Shown piece by piece: positions 12,504 to 21,439 of a stretch of 34,025 nt of DNA. Both the position numbers and the translations under genes were made by a program. The notes under the pieces were generated by a model. The model was not told the origin of the DNA and made no database searches. It saw only the letters and a program-made list of their open reading frames with translations. Numbering within the stretch: the first letter of the stretch is position 1; each line of letters starts with the position of its first letter. Origin of the DNA: Actinomycetales bacterium (GTDB taxonomy: Bacteria; Actinomycetota; Actinomycetes; Actinomycetales; JAHECE01); the NCBI GenBank assembly GCA_029975645.1, contig JARKOU010000079.1, forward strand, positions 1-34,025, in the 5' to 3' direction.

Positions 12504-12872
12504 ATGATCCAGCAGGAGTCGCGACTCAAGGTCGCCGACAACACGGGTGCGAAGGAGATCCTCTGCATCCGTGTGCTCGGTGGCTCGGGTCGGCGCTATG
12601 CCGGTATCGGCGACGTCATCGTCGCCACTGTGAAGGACGCGATCCCGGGCGGGAACGTCAAGAAGGGCGACGTCGTGAAGGCGGTCGTGGTGCGCACCAA
12701 GAAGGAGCGCCGGCGGCCGGACGGGTCGTACATCCGCTTCGACGAGAACGCCGCAGTGATCCTCAAGAACGACGGCGAGCCGCGCGGGACGCGCATCTTC
12801 GGCCCGGTCGGCCGTGAGCTCCGGGACAAGAAGTTCATGCGGATCGTCTCGTTGGCACCGGAGGTGCTCTGA
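12504..12872 (+). CDS. rplN: 50S ribosomal protein L14
   Basis: A 122-residue L14, at the subunit interface and the RsfS binding site. [19 protein letters not shown] is canonical, as are the central [20 protein letters not shown] and the end [15 protein letters not shown] at 12491-12496 serves as ribosome binding site. First gene of the spc half. Confidence 0.98.
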   Translation: MIQQESRLKVADNTGAKEILCIRVLGGSGRRYAGIGDVIVATVKDAIPGGNVKKGDVVKAVVVRTKKERRRPDGSYIRFDENAAVILKNDGEPRGTRIFGPVGRELRDKKFMRIVSLAPEVL

Positions 12873-12874
12873 CC

Positions 12875-13216
12875 ATGGCCAAGATCAAGAAGGGCGACCT
12901 CGTGGTCGTCATCAGCGGCCGCGACCGTGGCAAGCAGGGCCGGGTGCTCGAGGTCCGGCCCGAGGAGGACCGCGTGGTCGTCGAAGGCGTCCAGCGTGTC
13001 AAGAAGCACACCAAGGTCGGCCAGAGCAGCCGGGGCAGCCGGACGGGCGGCATCGAGACCGTCGAGGCGCCGATCCACGTGAGCAATGTGATGCTCGTCG
13101 ACCCGGAGACGAAGAAGGGCACCCGGGTGGGGTATCGCACCGAGACGATCGAGCGCGACGGACGCACGCGAACCGTGCGGATCCGGGTGGCCAAGCGCTC
13201 CGGTAAGGACATCTGA
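12875..13216 (+). CDS. rplX: 50S ribosomal protein L24
   Basis: A 113-residue L24, an assembly initiator near the tunnel exit. The KOW motif is visible at the start: [20 protein letters not shown], followed by [18 protein letters not shown]. The rest ([20 protein letters not shown]) is typical. It starts 2 nt after rplN, and its TGA overlaps the ATG of rplE by one base. Confidence 0.97.
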   Translation: MAKIKKGDLVVVISGRDRGKQGRVLEVRPEEDRVVVEGVQRVKKHTKVGQSSRGSRTGGIETVEAPIHVSNVMLVDPETKKGTRVGYRTETIERDGRTRTVRIRVAKRSGKDI

Positions 13217-13950
13217 TGGCGAAGAGCGCGACGCCCACCAAGGGCAAGGGCGGCACCGCGAAGGGCGGGGCCAAGGGCAAGGGCGCACCGGCGCGGAAGA
13301 ACGCGTCGGCGAAGAGCATGCCGGCGCAGCCGAAGTCGACCGGGACGGGAAGGGCAGTCGCTCCGTTGGCTCCGGCTCCTGGCCGCGCGCGCTCCGCCGC
13401 AGAGGTCACGCCCCGCCTCAAGACGCGGTACCGCGAGGAGATCCGGCCCGCGCTCCTGAAGGAGTTCGGCCACCGGAACGTGCACCAGGTGGCCGGCCTC
13501 ACCAAGATCGTGGTGAACATGGGCGTCGGCGAGGCCGCTCGCGACTCCAAGTTGATCGAGGGTGCGATCCGTGACCTCGCCCTGATCACCGGTCAGAAGC
13601 CGCAGGTCACCAAGGCCCGCAAGTCCATCGCGCAGTTCAAGTTGCGCGAGGGCATGCCGATCGGCGCGCACGTGACGCTGCGCGGTGACCGGATGTGGGA
13701 GTTCCTGGACCGGCTGCTCTCGCTCGCGCTGCCGCGTATCCGTGACTTCCGTGGTCTCTCGCCGAAGCAGTTCGACGGGCACGGGAACTACACGTTCGGC
13801 CTGACGGAGCAGTCGATGTTCCACGAGATCGACCAGGACCGCATCGACCGCGTCCGCGGCATGGACATCACGGTGGTCACGACGGCGACCACCGACGACG
13901 AAGGGCGGTCGCTCCTGCGCCGCCTGGGCTTCCCCTTCAAGGAGGACTGA
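13216..13950 (+). CDS. rplE: 50S ribosomal protein L5 with a basic N-terminal extension
   Basis: L5 of the central protuberance, which binds 5S rRNA. The family core begins around residue 63 ([17 protein letters not shown]) and runs normally through [21 protein letters not shown] and the P-site loop [18 protein letters not shown] to the end [11 protein letters not shown]. Before it lie about 62 residues rich in Lys, Ala, Gly, Pro and Thr, so the protein is 244 residues where about 180-190 is usual. The ATG at 13216 is coupled to the rplX stop (one-base overlap) and no gap exists that could hold another gene, so the extension is probably translated. An internal ATG at 13318 would still leave about 28 extra residues. 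Confidence 0.95.
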   Translation: MAKSATPTKGKGGTAKGGAKGKGAPARKNASAKSMPAQPKSTGTGRAVAPLAPAPGRARSAAEVTPRLKTRYREEIRPALLKEFGHRNVHQVAGLTKIVVNMGVGEAARDSKLIEGAIRDLALITGQKPQVTKARKSIAQFKLREGMPIGAHVTLRGDRMWEFLDRLLSLALPRIRDFRGLSPKQFDGHGNYTFGLTEQSMFHEIDQDRIDRVRGMDITVVTTATTDDEGRSLLRRLGFPFKED

Positions 13951-13951
13951 C

Positions 13952-14137
13952 GTGGCGAAGACCGCCCTGATCCAGAAGGCCGCGCGCACGCCCAAGTTCT
14001 CCGTGCGCGGCTACACCCGGTGCCAGCGGTGCGGCAGGCCGCACTCCGTGTACCGCAAGTTCGGCCTGTGCCGCGTGTGCCTGCGCGAGATGGCGCTGCG
14101 CGGACAACTCCCCGGCGTGACCAAGAGCAGCTGGTAA
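13952..14137 (+). CDS. rpsN: 30S ribosomal protein S14, type Z (zinc-binding)
   Basis: A 61-residue S14 of the short zinc form (also called rpsZ). The four zinc-ligand cysteines are at 24, 27, 40 and 43 (CQRC and CRVC). The longer zinc-free paralogue used during zinc starvation is not in this window. The GTG start lies one base after the rplE stop, with AAGGAGG just upstream inside rplE. Confidence 0.97.
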   Translation: MAKTALIQKAARTPKFSVRGYTRCQRCGRPHSVYRKFGLCRVCLREMALRGQLPGVTKSSW

Positions 14138-14195
14138 ACGACTACGTCGCAGGTCCCGGACGAGGAAACCGCGGCGAGGAAGGGCGAGCAGCCCG

Positions 14196-14594
14196 ATGAC
14201 GATGACCGACCCGATCGCAGACATGCTGACGCGTCTGCGCAACGCCAACTCGGCATACCACGAGACCGTGGCGATGCCGTATTCAAAGATCAAGGAACGC
14301 ATCGCGGAGATGCTGACCGCCGAGGGCTACATCAGCGGCTGGACCGTCGAAGACCTGGAGGTGGGCAAGAAGCTCACCCTCTCGCTCAAGTACGGCCCGA
14401 ACCGGGAGCGCGCCCTGGCCGGCGTGCGCCGCATCTCGAAGCCCGGTCTCCGGGTGTACGCGAAGTCGACGAACCTGCCGCGAGTCCTCGGTGGCCTCGG
14501 CGTGGCGATCCTGTCGACGTCCTCCGGTCTGTTGACTGACCGGCAGGCGGCCAAGAAGGGCGTGGGTGGGGAAGTCCTCGCCTACGTCTGGTGA
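14196..14594 (+). CDS. rpsH: 30S ribosomal protein S8
   Basis: A 132-residue S8, a primary 16S rRNA binder. [20 protein letters not shown] is the conserved start, and [11 protein letters not shown] with [28 protein letters not shown] forms the C-terminal half. ATG 14196 is used; ATG 14202 two codons later is possible. GAGGAAGG at 14176-14183 fits the first better. Confidence 0.96.
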   Translation: MTMTDPIADMLTRLRNANSAYHETVAMPYSKIKERIAEMLTAEGYISGWTVEDLEVGKKLTLSLKYGPNRERALAGVRRISKPGLRVYAKSTNLPRVLGGLGVAILSTSSGLLTDRQAAKKGVGGEVLAYVW

Positions 14595-14616
14595 CGAGGA
14601 CTCGAGGAGCAGACCC

Positions 14617-15156
14617 ATGTCTCGTATCGGAAAGATCCCCGTCCCCGTTCCCGCCGGCGTCGACGTCACCATCGAGGGCGACGTCGTCACGGTGACGGGT
14701 CCCAAGGGCACGCTGACCCACCGCATCCCCTCCCCGATCCAGGTGGAGCGCGGCGAGGCCGGAGCGCTCGTGGTGACCCGCCCGGACGACGAGCGCGCGT
14801 CGCGCTCGCTGCACGGGCTCACCCGGACGCTGCTCGCCAACCTGGTGACCGGTGTCACCGATGGCTACCAGCGCAAGCTCGAGATCGTCGGCACCGGTTA
14901 CCGCGTGGTGGCGAAGGGAGCGAACCTCGAGTTCGCCCTCGGCTTCTCGCACCCCGTGGTGGTCGAGCCCCCCACGGGCATCTCGTTCACCGTCGAGACG
15001 CCCACGAAGTTCACGGTCTACGGGATCGACAAGCAGCAGGTGGGCGAGGTCGCCGCGAACATCCGTAAGATCCGCAAGCCCGAGCCCTACAAGGGCAAGG
15101 GCGTGCGCTACGCCGGCGAGCAGGTCCGCCGCAAGGTCGGAAAGGCTGGGAAGTAG
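14617..15156 (+). CDS. rplF: 50S ribosomal protein L6
   Basis: A 179-residue L6 with its two similar domains, near the factor-binding site. [21 protein letters not shown] opens it, and the C-terminal rRNA-binding part is [23 protein letters not shown] 14617 has CGAGGAG about 8 nt upstream; the frame is open further up but that region is the end of rpsH in another frame. Confidence 0.97.
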   Translation: MSRIGKIPVPVPAGVDVTIEGDVVTVTGPKGTLTHRIPSPIQVERGEAGALVVTRPDDERASRSLHGLTRTLLANLVTGVTDGYQRKLEIVGTGYRVVAKGANLEFALGFSHPVVVEPPTGISFTVETPTKFTVYGIDKQQVGEVAANIRKIRKPEPYKGKGVRYAGEQVRRKVGKAGK

Positions 15157-15158
15157 TC

Positions 15159-15533
15159 ATGTCTGGTCTGTCCATCAAGGGCTCCGGCACCGGAGTGGCG
15201 CGCAAGCGTCGTCACGTCCGGGTCCGGAAGCGGGTCAGCGGCACCGCCGCCCGCCCACGTCTCGTCGTGTCGCGCTCGTCCCGGCACATGGTCGCGCAGC
15301 TGGTCGACGACACGGTCGGCCGCACGCTGGTCTCCGCGTCGACGCTCGAGGCGGACGTGCGCGCTGCCGAGGGCGCGAAGGTCGCGAAGGCTCACCGCGT
15401 GGGCGAGTTGATCGCCGAGCGCGCGAAGGCAATCGGGATCGCCGCCGCCGTCTTCGACCGAGGCGGCAACAAGTACCACGGTCGCGTGGCCGCGGTGGCC
15501 GACGGCGCCCGAGAGGGCGGTCTGGACCTGTGA
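15159..15533 (+). CDS. rplR: 50S ribosomal protein L18
   Basis: A 124-residue L18, which binds 5S rRNA together with L5. The basic N-terminus ([20 protein letters not shown]) and the end [20 protein letters not shown] are diagnostic. It begins 2 nt after rplF; rpsE begins 37 nt after its stop. Confidence 0.97.
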   Translation: MSGLSIKGSGTGVARKRRHVRVRKRVSGTAARPRLVVSRSSRHMVAQLVDDTVGRTLVSASTLEADVRAAEGAKVAKAHRVGELIAERAKAIGIAAAVFDRGGNKYHGRVAAVADGAREGGLDL

Positions 15534-15570
15534 CCGGCACCGAATTCGCACGAGAGCAGAGGAACGACTG

Positions 15571-16245
15571 ATGGCTGCACCGCAGCGAGGCAGGGCGGGC
15601 GCCGGGGGCTCGACGGGCTCCGGTCCGGCGGGTGGCTCGGGCTCGGGCTCGGGCGAGCGCCGGGATCGGCGCGACAGCCGCCGCAGCCCGGAGGCAGAGA
15701 AGAGCGCGTACATCGAGCGCGTCGTGACGATCAACCGTGTGGCGAAGGTCGTCAAGGGTGGACGCCGTTTCTCCTTCACGGCCCTGGTGGTCGTGGGTGA
15801 CGGCGACGGCACCGTCGGCGTCGGCTACGGCAAGGCCAAGGAGGTCCCCGCGGCGATCGCGAAGGGCGTCGAAGAGGCCAAGAAGAACTTCTTCAAGGTT
15901 CCGCGGATCCAGAGCACGATCCCGCACGTCGTCCAGGGCGAGGCAGCGGCGGGCGTGGTGTTCCTCCGCCCGGCATCCCCGGGTACCGGGGTCATCGCCG
16001 GCGGACCGGTGCGCGCGGTCCTGGACTGCGCCGGGATCCACGACGTGCTGAGCAAGTCGCTCGGGTCGTCGAACGCCATCAACATCGTGCACGCGACGGT
16101 CGCGGCGCTGCGGTCGCTCGAGCAGCCCGAGGCAGTCGCCGCCAGGCGCGGGCTCCCGCTCGAGGACGTCGCGCCGGCTCCGCTGCTGCGGGCTCGCGCC
16201 GCCGGGGCGAAGGCGGCCGCCGCCGCAGTCGGGACGGGTGCGTGA
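15571..16245 (+). CDS. rpsE: 30S ribosomal protein S5
   Basis: A 224-residue S5, at the mRNA entry and important for decoding fidelity. The first 45 or so residues are Gly/Ser/Arg-rich ([18 protein letters not shown]), a common actinobacterial extension. The dsRNA-binding-like domain starts at [20 protein letters not shown], and the second domain contains [20 protein letters not shown]. The loop where spectinomycin resistance arises (near [10 protein letters not shown]) looks wild-type. The stop overlaps rpmD by one base. Confidence 0.97.
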   Translation: MAAPQRGRAGAGGSTGSGPAGGSGSGSGERRDRRDSRRSPEAEKSAYIERVVTINRVAKVVKGGRRFSFTALVVVGDGDGTVGVGYGKAKEVPAAIAKGVEEAKKNFFKVPRIQSTIPHVVQGEAAAGVVFLRPASPGTGVIAGGPVRAVLDCAGIHDVLSKSLGSSNAINIVHATVAALRSLEQPEAVAARRGLPLEDVAPAPLLRARAAGAKAAAAAVGTGA

Positions 16246-16427
16246 TGGCCCAGTTGAAGATCACCCAGACCAAGTCCGTCATCGGCGGCAAGCAGAACCA
16301 GCGGGACACGTTGCGCAGCCTCGGGCTGAAGCGCATCGGTGAGACGGTCGTCAAGCCGGACGAGCCGGTGTTCCGCGGCATGGTGGCGACGGTCTCGCAC
16401 CTCGTCACCGTCGAGGAGGTCGACTGA
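16245..16427 (+). CDS. rpmD: 50S ribosomal protein L30
   Basis: A 60-residue L30. [20 protein letters not shown] and [17 protein letters not shown] are the conserved strand-helix units. ATG 16245 overlaps the rpsE stop; a GTG one codon earlier is less likely. rplO follows after one base. Confidence 0.96.
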   Translation: MAQLKITQTKSVIGGKQNQRDTLRSLGLKRIGETVVKPDEPVFRGMVATVSHLVTVEEVD

Positions 16428-16428
16428 C

Positions 16429-16911
16429 ATGGCCGAGAAGGCTCCCGCGAACCGGCCGGCAGGCAGTGGCGGTGCCCTGAAGGTGCACCACCTGCGGCCC
16501 GCGCCGGGTGCGCACACCCCCAAGACCCGCGTCGGCCGCGGTGAGGGTTCCAAGGGCAAGACGGCCGGACGGGGCACCAAGGGCACGAAGGCCCGGTATC
16601 AGGTCTCGCCCGCCTTCGAGGGCGGGCAGATGCCGCTCCACATGCGGCTGCCAAAGCTGCGCGGCTTCAAGAACCCGTTCCGGACGGAGTACCAGGTGGT
16701 CAACCTCGACCGCCTCGCGGACCTCTACCCCGCGGGTGGGGCGGTGACCGTCGAGGACCTCGTCTCGAAGGGTGCCGTGCGTGCCGGTCGACCGGTCAAG
16801 GTGCTCGGCACGGGCGACGTCGCCGTCCGTCTCGACGTGACGGTGAACGCGTTCTCGGCGTCGGCCAAGGAGAAGATCCTCGTTGCCGGTGGGACGGCCA
16901 CCGAGGCCTGA
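16429..16911 (+). CDS. rplO: 50S ribosomal protein L15
   Basis: A 160-residue L15, a late-assembly protein with a long basic N-terminal arm. [20 protein letters not shown] and the Gly/Lys-rich arm [20 protein letters not shown] precede the globular part, which contains [21 protein letters not shown] 16429 is one base after rpmD, with GAGGAGG at the end of rpmD as ribosome binding site. About ten extra residues precede the usual start of the core. Last ribosomal gene of the spc operon. Confidence 0.97.
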   Translation: MAEKAPANRPAGSGGALKVHHLRPAPGAHTPKTRVGRGEGSKGKTAGRGTKGTKARYQVSPAFEGGQMPLHMRLPKLRGFKNPFRTEYQVVNLDRLADLYPAGGAVTVEDLVSKGAVRAGRPVKVLGTGDVAVRLDVTVNAFSASAKEKILVAGGTATEA

Positions 16912-16926
16912 GGAATGGTGCGTCGA

Positions 16927-16954
16927 GGGCGGTCCGGGTGGTCCCGGGCCGCCC
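16927..16954 (+). terminator. Hairpin between rplO and secY
   Basis: Twelve-base arms (16927-16938 and 16943-16954) with one G-U pair and a 4-nt loop follow the rplO stop by 15 nt. They may end or attenuate the spc transcript before secY. No T-tract follows directly; a CTTT occurs 7 nt later. Confidence 0.6.
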
Positions 16955-16980
16955 GCGCGCCTTTGGGGCCAGGCAGCGGC

Positions 16981-16986
16981 TAGTGT
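16981..16986 (+). promoter_or_regulatory. Possible -10 of a secY promoter
   Basis: TAGTGT stands out in GC-rich DNA 64 nt before the secY start and after the hairpin. No -35 at normal spacing was found, so the call is weak. Confidence 0.3.
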
Positions 16987-17050
16987 CGACCCGGCCGAGA
17001 GATCGGCCCTCCCGCGCACGTCGGGTGCGCGCACGCGATCAGGAGGCAGA

Positions 17051-18349
17051 GTGCTCAGCGCTTTCGCACGGGCGTTCCGAACGCCGGACCTGCGGCGCAA
17101 GCTGCTCTTCACCATGGGCATCATGGCGATCTTCCGCCTGGGCTCGTTCATTCCGACGCCGGGCGTCGACTACGGCAACGTGCGCCAGTGCGTGGCCGAC
17201 ACCGCCGGCAGCACCGATCTCCTGGGCCTGGTCAACCTGTTCAGCGGCGGGGCGCTGCTCCAGCTCTCCGTGTTCGCGCTCGGCATCATGCCCTATATCA
17301 CTGCGAGCATCATCATCCAGCTGCTGCGGGTGGTCATCCCCAGATTCGAGGCCCTGCACAAGGAGGGACAGGCCGGGACCGCCAAGCTCACGCAGTACAC
17401 GCGTTACCTGACCATCGCTCTCGCGATCCTGCAGTCCACCACCATCATCACGGTCGCGCGTTCCGGACAGCTCTTCCCGGGCTGCTCGGTGCCGATCATT
17501 CCGAACGACGGCTGGGTGACGATCGTCCTCATGGTCATCACGATGACCGCGGGAACGGGCCTGATCATGTGGATGGCCGAACTGATCTCCGAGCGCGGGG
17601 TCGGGAACGGGATGTCCCTCCTGATCTTCACGTCGATCGTCGCCGGCTTCCCGGCCGCCCTGTGGGGCATCGCCGGAGGCGACAACGGATTCGGCAAGTT
17701 CGTGGCGATCCTCGGCGTCATCCTCCTCGTCATCGGCCTGGTCGTGTTCGTGGAGCAGTCGCAGCGCCGCATCCCGGTGCAGTACGCGAAGCGGATGGTC
17801 GGTCGTCGGATGTACGGCGGCTCGAGCACCTACATCCCGATCAAGATCAACATGGCCGGCGTGATCCCGGTCATCTTCGCGTCGTCCCTGCTCGCGCTGC
17901 CGGCCCTCATCGCACAGTTCGCAGACCAGGCGGCCGACTGGGTGATCTGGGTCTCCAACAACATCGTGGATCCGACGGCGCCGCTCCACATCGCGATCTA
18001 CGTCCTGCTGATCATCTTCTTCGCGTTCTTCTACACCTCGATCACGTTCAACCCGGACGAGGTGGCGGACAACATGAAGCGATACGGCGGGTTCATCCCG
18101 GGCATCCGTGCCGGTAGGCCCACCGCGGAGTACCTCCAGTACGTCATCAACCGGATCACGTCGGCCGGTGCGATCTACCTGGCACTCGTCGCTCTGGTGC
18201 CGACCATCGCGCTCATCCTCCTGAACATCAGCACGAGACTCCCGTTCGGCGGCACGTCGATCCTGATCATCGTCGGCGTCGGCCTCGAGACCGTGAAGCA
18301 GATCGATTCGCAGCTCCAGCAACGGCACTACGAGGGGTTCCTCCGGTGA
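17051..18349 (+). CDS. secY: Preprotein translocase subunit SecY
   Basis: A 432-residue integral membrane protein with about ten hydrophobic helices, the pore of the Sec translocon. GTG 17051 follows AGGAGG (17041-17046) and gives MLSAFARAFRTPDLRRKLLF. Recognisable parts are FRLGSFIPTPGVD before the plug, GIMPYITASIIIQLL, the loop QSQRRIPVQYAKRMVGRRMY, which contacts ribosomes and SecA, and DEVADNMKRYGGFIPGIRAGRPTAEYL. secE and secG are outside the window. The stop overlaps the adk GTG by four bases. Confidence 0.97.
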   Translation: MLSAFARAFRTPDLRRKLLFTMGIMAIFRLGSFIPTPGVDYGNVRQCVADTAGSTDLLGLVNLFSGGALLQLSVFALGIMPYITASIIIQLLRVVIPRFEALHKEGQAGTAKLTQYTRYLTIALAILQSTTIITVARSGQLFPGCSVPIIPNDGWVTIVLMVITMTAGTGLIMWMAELISERGVGNGMSLLIFTSIVAGFPAALWGIAGGDNGFGKFVAILGVILLVIGLVVFVEQSQRRIPVQYAKRMVGRRMYGGSSTYIPIKINMAGVIPVIFASSLLALPALIAQFADQAADWVIWVSNNIVDPTAPLHIAIYVLLIIFFAFFYTSITFNPDEVADNMKRYGGFIPGIRAGRPTAEYLQYVINRITSAGAIYLALVALVPTIALILLNISTRLPFGGTSILIIVGVGLETVKQIDSQLQQRHYEGFLR

Positions 18350-18915
18350 GCGCTCACCTGGTCATGCTCGGTCCACCCGGAGCCGGAAAGGGCACCCAGG
18401 CGGCACGTCTGGCGAACCACCTCGGGATCCCGGCGATCTCGACCGGCGACATCTTCCGGACGCACGTCGCCGAGCACACGGGCCTCGGCGTCATCGCCCG
18501 CCGCTACATGGAGGCGGGTGAGTACGTCCCGGACCAGATCACGAACGCGATGGTGCGCGACCGGCTTGCCCGCAAGGACGCGCTCGAGGGCTTCATCCTC
18601 GATGGCTACCCCCGCACCCTCGAGCAGGTCGAGGCCCTCGACGGCATGCTCAAGGACCAGGATCGCGGCCTCGACGCCGTGATCGAACTCGTGGCCAACC
18701 ACGACGAGGTGGTCGAGCGCATGCTCAAGCGTGCGGCCGTGCAGGGACGCATGGACGACACCGAGGTGGTGATCCGACGCCGGCTCGAGGTCTACGCCGA
18801 ACAGACCGAACCGCTGACCCGGGTGTACGGCGAGCGCGGACTCCTGGTGCAGGTGGACGGCATGGGGTCGGTGGACGAGGTCACCGAGCACATGCTCGCG
18901 GCACTGGCGGAGTAG
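18346..18915 (+). CDS. adk: Adenylate kinase (short form)
   Basis: A 189-residue adenylate kinase (ATP + AMP to 2 ADP). The P-loop GPPGAGKG is at 9-16, the AMP-binding segment STGDIFR follows, and DGYPRTLEQ marks the second nucleotide-site motif. Instead of the long zinc or non-zinc LID domain there is only GRMDDTEVVIRRR, so it is the short form common in actinobacteria. GTG at 18346 overlaps secY (GTGA), so translation is probably coupled, as in the common secY-adk-map order. Confidence 0.96.
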   Translation: MSAHLVMLGPPGAGKGTQAARLANHLGIPAISTGDIFRTHVAEHTGLGVIARRYMEAGEYVPDQITNAMVRDRLARKDALEGFILDGYPRTLEQVEALDGMLKDQDRGLDAVIELVANHDEVVERMLKRAAVQGRMDDTEVVIRRRLEVYAEQTEPLTRVYGERGLLVQVDGMGSVDEVTEHMLAALAE

Positions 18916-18926
18916 ACGAACCGCTC

Positions 18927-19745
18927 ATGATGGGTAGGGACCGGATCGAGTACAAGACGCCGGACCAGGTGCGCGCCATGCGGCGCGCCGGCCTTGTGGT
19001 GGCAGATGCGCTGGCGGCGGCCCGGGAGGCGATTCGGCCGGGCGTCACCACGCGGGAGCTGGACGCCATCGCCTCCGGCGTCATCGCCGGTGCGGGTGCG
19101 ACGTCGAACTTCCTCGGTTACCACGGGTACCCGGCGACGCTCTGCGTCTCGGTCAACCACGAGATCGTGCACGGCATCCCGGGGAGCCGAGTCATCGAAG
19201 CGGGCGACATCGTGTCCGTCGACGGCGGGGCCGTCGTCGACGGGTGGCACGGCGACTCGGCCTTCTCGGTGGTCGTGGAACCCATGGATCCGGCCGACGT
19301 GGCGCTCGTTGCCGCCTGCGAGGACGCGCTCTGGGCCGGCATCGCCGCGCTCGCCAGGGCCGAGCGGCTGGGCGAGGTGGGCGCCGCGATCGAGGACGCC
19401 GTCCGAGCCGCGGGCGACTACGGAATCGTGCGCGAGTACGTGGGGCACGGGATCGGGACGGCGATGCACCAGCCGCCGGAGGTCCTCAACTACCGGGCGC
19501 GCGACAAGGGAGCCCGCGTCCGGCCGGGCCTGTGCGTGGCGATCGAGCCGATGATCACCCGTGGGGGGCGTGGCACGGAGGTGCTGGACGACGGATGGAC
19601 GGTGGTGACGGCGGACGCCTCGCGCGCCGCCCACGCCGAGCACACCGTCGCCGTGCTCGAGGACGGCGTCTGGGTGCTGACGGCGCCCGACGGCGGAGCC
19701 GAGCAACTCGCCGCACGCGGCGTCCGCGTGGCAGCCCTGGACTAG
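18927..19745 (+). CDS. map: Methionine aminopeptidase, type I
   Basis: A 272-residue cytosolic enzyme that removes the initiator methionine. All five metal ligands of the pita-bread fold are visible: Asp99 (VSVDGG), Asp110 (HGDSAF), His174 (GHGIG), Glu207 (AIEPM) and Glu238 (AEHTV). The catalytic His in VNHEIVHG is present. ATG 18927 or the adjacent ATG 18930 could start it; the ribosome binding site is poor, so coupling to adk (11 nt away) is likely. A short C-terminal tail after the fold is variable. Confidence 0.95.
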   Translation: MMGRDRIEYKTPDQVRAMRRAGLVVADALAAAREAIRPGVTTRELDAIASGVIAGAGATSNFLGYHGYPATLCVSVNHEIVHGIPGSRVIEAGDIVSVDGGAVVDGWHGDSAFSVVVEPMDPADVALVAACEDALWAGIAALARAERLGEVGAAIEDAVRAAGDYGIVREYVGHGIGTAMHQPPEVLNYRARDKGARVRPGLCVAIEPMITRGGRGTEVLDDGWTVVTADASRAAHAEHTVAVLEDGVWVLTAPDGGAEQLAARGVRVAALD

Positions 19746-19766
19746 GTGCGCGGGCCAGGCACGCGA

Positions 19767-19797
19767 TTACACGGCTCGATGCGTGATGCCGTAGCAT
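19767..19797 (+). promoter_or_regulatory. Possible infA promoter
   Basis: TTACAC (19767-19772) and TAGCAT (19792-19797) with a 19-bp spacer lie in the 127-nt gap between map and infA. The spacer is longer than ideal. The map-infA gap otherwise contains only the leader. Confidence 0.4.
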
Positions 19798-19872
19798 TGC
19801 TCGCTGGTCGTGTGCCCACCAAATCCCGGGCACTCGCACCTGTGCAGTATCGCCCAGGAGTTAGCGGAGGAC

Positions 19873-20094
19873 ATGGCAAAGAAGGACGGCGTCATCGAGA
19901 TCGAGGGCAGTGTGGTCGAGGCCCTGCCGAACGCGATGTTCCGCGTGGAGCTGAGCAACGGGCACAAGGTCCTCGCCCATATCTCGGGGAAGATGCGCCA
20001 GCACTACATCCGGATCCTCCCGGAGGACCGCGTGGTGGTCGAGCTGAGCCCGTACGACCTGTCCCGCGGTCGCATCGTCTACCGCTACAAGTAA
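19873..20094 (+). CDS. infA: Translation initiation factor IF-1
   Basis: A 73-residue OB-fold protein that occupies the 30S A site during initiation. [20 protein letters not shown] and [19 protein letters not shown] are nearly universal. ATG 19873 is preceded by GGAGG at 19866-19870; an open frame further upstream would add residues not found in IF-1. rpmJ follows after 94 nt. Confidence 0.98.
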   Translation: MAKKDGVIEIEGSVVEALPNAMFRVELSNGHKVLAHISGKMRQHYIRILPEDRVVVELSPYDLSRGRIVYRYK

Positions 20095-20188
20095 CCGTCC
20101 ACGGCGGACAGCGAAGCGTCCCGCCCCCACCACGACGCCGTCGCCGCGTGCCGTGAGCACTCGCGCGCGCGGTACGCGAAGGACAGCC

Positions 20189-20302
20189 ATGAAGGTCAAG
20201 CCGAGCGTCAAGAAGGTCTGCGACAAGTGCAAGGTGATCCGTCGCCACGGCCGCGTCCAGGTCATCTGCGAGAACCTGCGCCACAAGCAGCGGCAGGGCT
20301 GA
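20189..20302 (+). CDS. rpmJ: 50S ribosomal protein L36 (zinc type)
   Basis: A 37-residue protein, [20 protein letters not shown] and onwards to KQRQG. The zinc ligands Cys11, Cys14, Cys27 and His32 are all present, so this is the zinc-dependent form. GAAGGACAG precedes the ATG. It lies in the usual infA-rpmJ-rpsM-rpsK order. Confidence 0.96.
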   Translation: MKVKPSVKKVCDKCKVIRRHGRVQVICENLRHKQRQG

Positions 20303-20314
20303 ACCGCCCCGCCA

Positions 20315-20400
20315 GGTGACGACTGCGTCACCACCAGCGCACAGCCAGCGCCGAGTCGTCCACGGACGACGACGGCGCCACCCCCGGTCGGAGGCCGGGG
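20315..20400 (+). promoter_or_regulatory. Three-hairpin leader of rpsM
   Basis: The 154-nt gap between rpmJ and rpsM holds three successive stems: GGTGAC/GTCACC (20315-20320 with 20327-20332), GTCGTCC/GGACGAC (20355-20361 with 20364-20370) and CCCCGGTC/GGCCGGGG (20382-20389 with 20393-20400, one G-U). The last could terminate or attenuate. A regulatory role for rpsM-rpsK is inferred only. Confidence 0.4.
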
Positions 20401-20456
20401 CCCGCATCCCGCGGGACGGCGTGCGGCAGACCTCCGAGTAGTTCAGGAGTTGTGAG

Positions 20457-20837
20457 TTGGCACGTCTCGTCGGCGTCGACCTCCCCCGCGACAAGCGGCT
20501 CGAGGTTGCGCTCACCTACATCTACGGCGTCGGCCGTACCCGCGCGAAGCAGACCCTTGAGGCCACGGGCATCAGCCCGGACCTGCGGGTCAAGGACCTG
20601 GGCGACGCCGAACTCGTCGCGCTCCGTGACTACCTCGAGGGCAACTACAAGCTCGAGGGTGACCTGCGCCGCGAGGTCGCGGCGGACATCCGCCGCAAGG
20701 TCGAGATCGGTTGCTACGAGGGCTTGCGGCACCGCCGTGGCCTGCCCGTCCGCGGTCAGCGGACGAAGACCAACGCGCGCACCCGCAAGGGTCCCAAGCG
20801 CACCGTCGCCGGCAAGAAGAAGGCCGGTCGCAAGTAG
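20457..20837 (+). CDS. rpsM: 30S ribosomal protein S13
   Basis: A 126-residue S13 of the 30S head, which bridges to the 50S subunit and contacts tRNA. It starts with the rare codon TTG at 20457, supported by AGGAG at 20446-20450 and by the exact family N-terminus ([19 protein letters not shown]). The helix-two-turn-helix region and the basic end [20 protein letters not shown] are intact. Confidence 0.96.
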   Translation: MARLVGVDLPRDKRLEVALTYIYGVGRTRAKQTLEATGISPDLRVKDLGDAELVALRDYLEGNYKLEGDLRREVAADIRRKVEIGCYEGLRHRRGLPVRGQRTKTNARTRKGPKRTVAGKKKAGRK

Positions 20838-20902
20838 TCCGCAGCCCCCGGCGCCGTCGCCGGGAAAGCGGTCCGACGACCTCACGAGAAGAGAACGAGA
20901 GA

Positions 20903-21310
20903 ATGCCTCCCAAGACTCGCCAGGCCGGCGGCGCGCGCAAGCCGCGCCGCAAGGAGAAGAAGAACGTCTCGCACGGCAACGCCTACATCAAGAGCACGTT
21001 CAACAACACGATCGTCTCGATCACGGACCCCACCGGCGCCGTGATCTCCTGGGCGTCCGCCGGCCAGGTGGGCTTCAAGGGCTCGCGCAAGTCGACGCCC
21101 TTCGCCGCCCAGCTCGCCGCCGAGGCCGCCGCTCGCCGTGCGCAGGAGCACGGCATGAAGAAGGTCGACGTCTTCGTGAAGGGCCCCGGTTCGGGCCGCG
21201 AAACGGCGATCCGCTCGCTCCAGGCCACGGGCCTCGAGGTCGGGTCGATCCAGGACGTCACCCCGCAGGCGCACAACGGCTGCCGGCCGCCCAAGAGGCG
21301 CCGCGTCTGA
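20903..21310 (+). CDS. rpsK: 30S ribosomal protein S11
   Basis: A 135-residue S11 of the platform, next to the E-site mRNA. The core begins [20 protein letters not shown], and the end is [19 protein letters not shown] 20903 follows an AGA-rich stretch. rpsD, which often follows rpsK in bacteria, is absent here; rpoA comes next. Confidence 0.97.
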   Translation: MPPKTRQAGGARKPRRKEKKNVSHGNAYIKSTFNNTIVSITDPTGAVISWASAGQVGFKGSRKSTPFAAQLAAEAAARRAQEHGMKKVDVFVKGPGSGRETAIRSLQATGLEVGSIQDVTPQAHNGCRPPKRRRV

Positions 21311-21345
21311 CCCTCCGTGGTGGCCGCGCCCGCGGCCCCCACGGC

Positions 21346-21420
21346 GCCCGCCTCAGGGCGGGCCCCCGGCGGCCGGACCGAGCGCCGCCGGGTACCGCAT
21401 GGCGTCATATGGCGGACGCC
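21346..21420 (+). promoter_or_regulatory. Hairpins in the rpsK-rpoA gap
   Basis: Three stems precede rpoA: GCCCGCC/GGCGGGC (21346-21352 with 21357-21363), CCCGGCGGC/GCCGCCGGG (21365-21373 with 21384-21392) and GGCGT/ACGCC (21401-21405 with 21416-21420). They could attenuate or stabilise the transcript. No promoter was recognised. Confidence 0.4.
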
Positions 21421-21439
21421 ACGCTGAAAGGACACCCCC

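Noticed and set aside
21311-21439. Missing rpsD between rpsK and rpoA
   Set aside because: Noted as unusual in general, but several actinobacterial groups keep rpsD elsewhere in the genome, so it is a lineage trait and not an anomaly.
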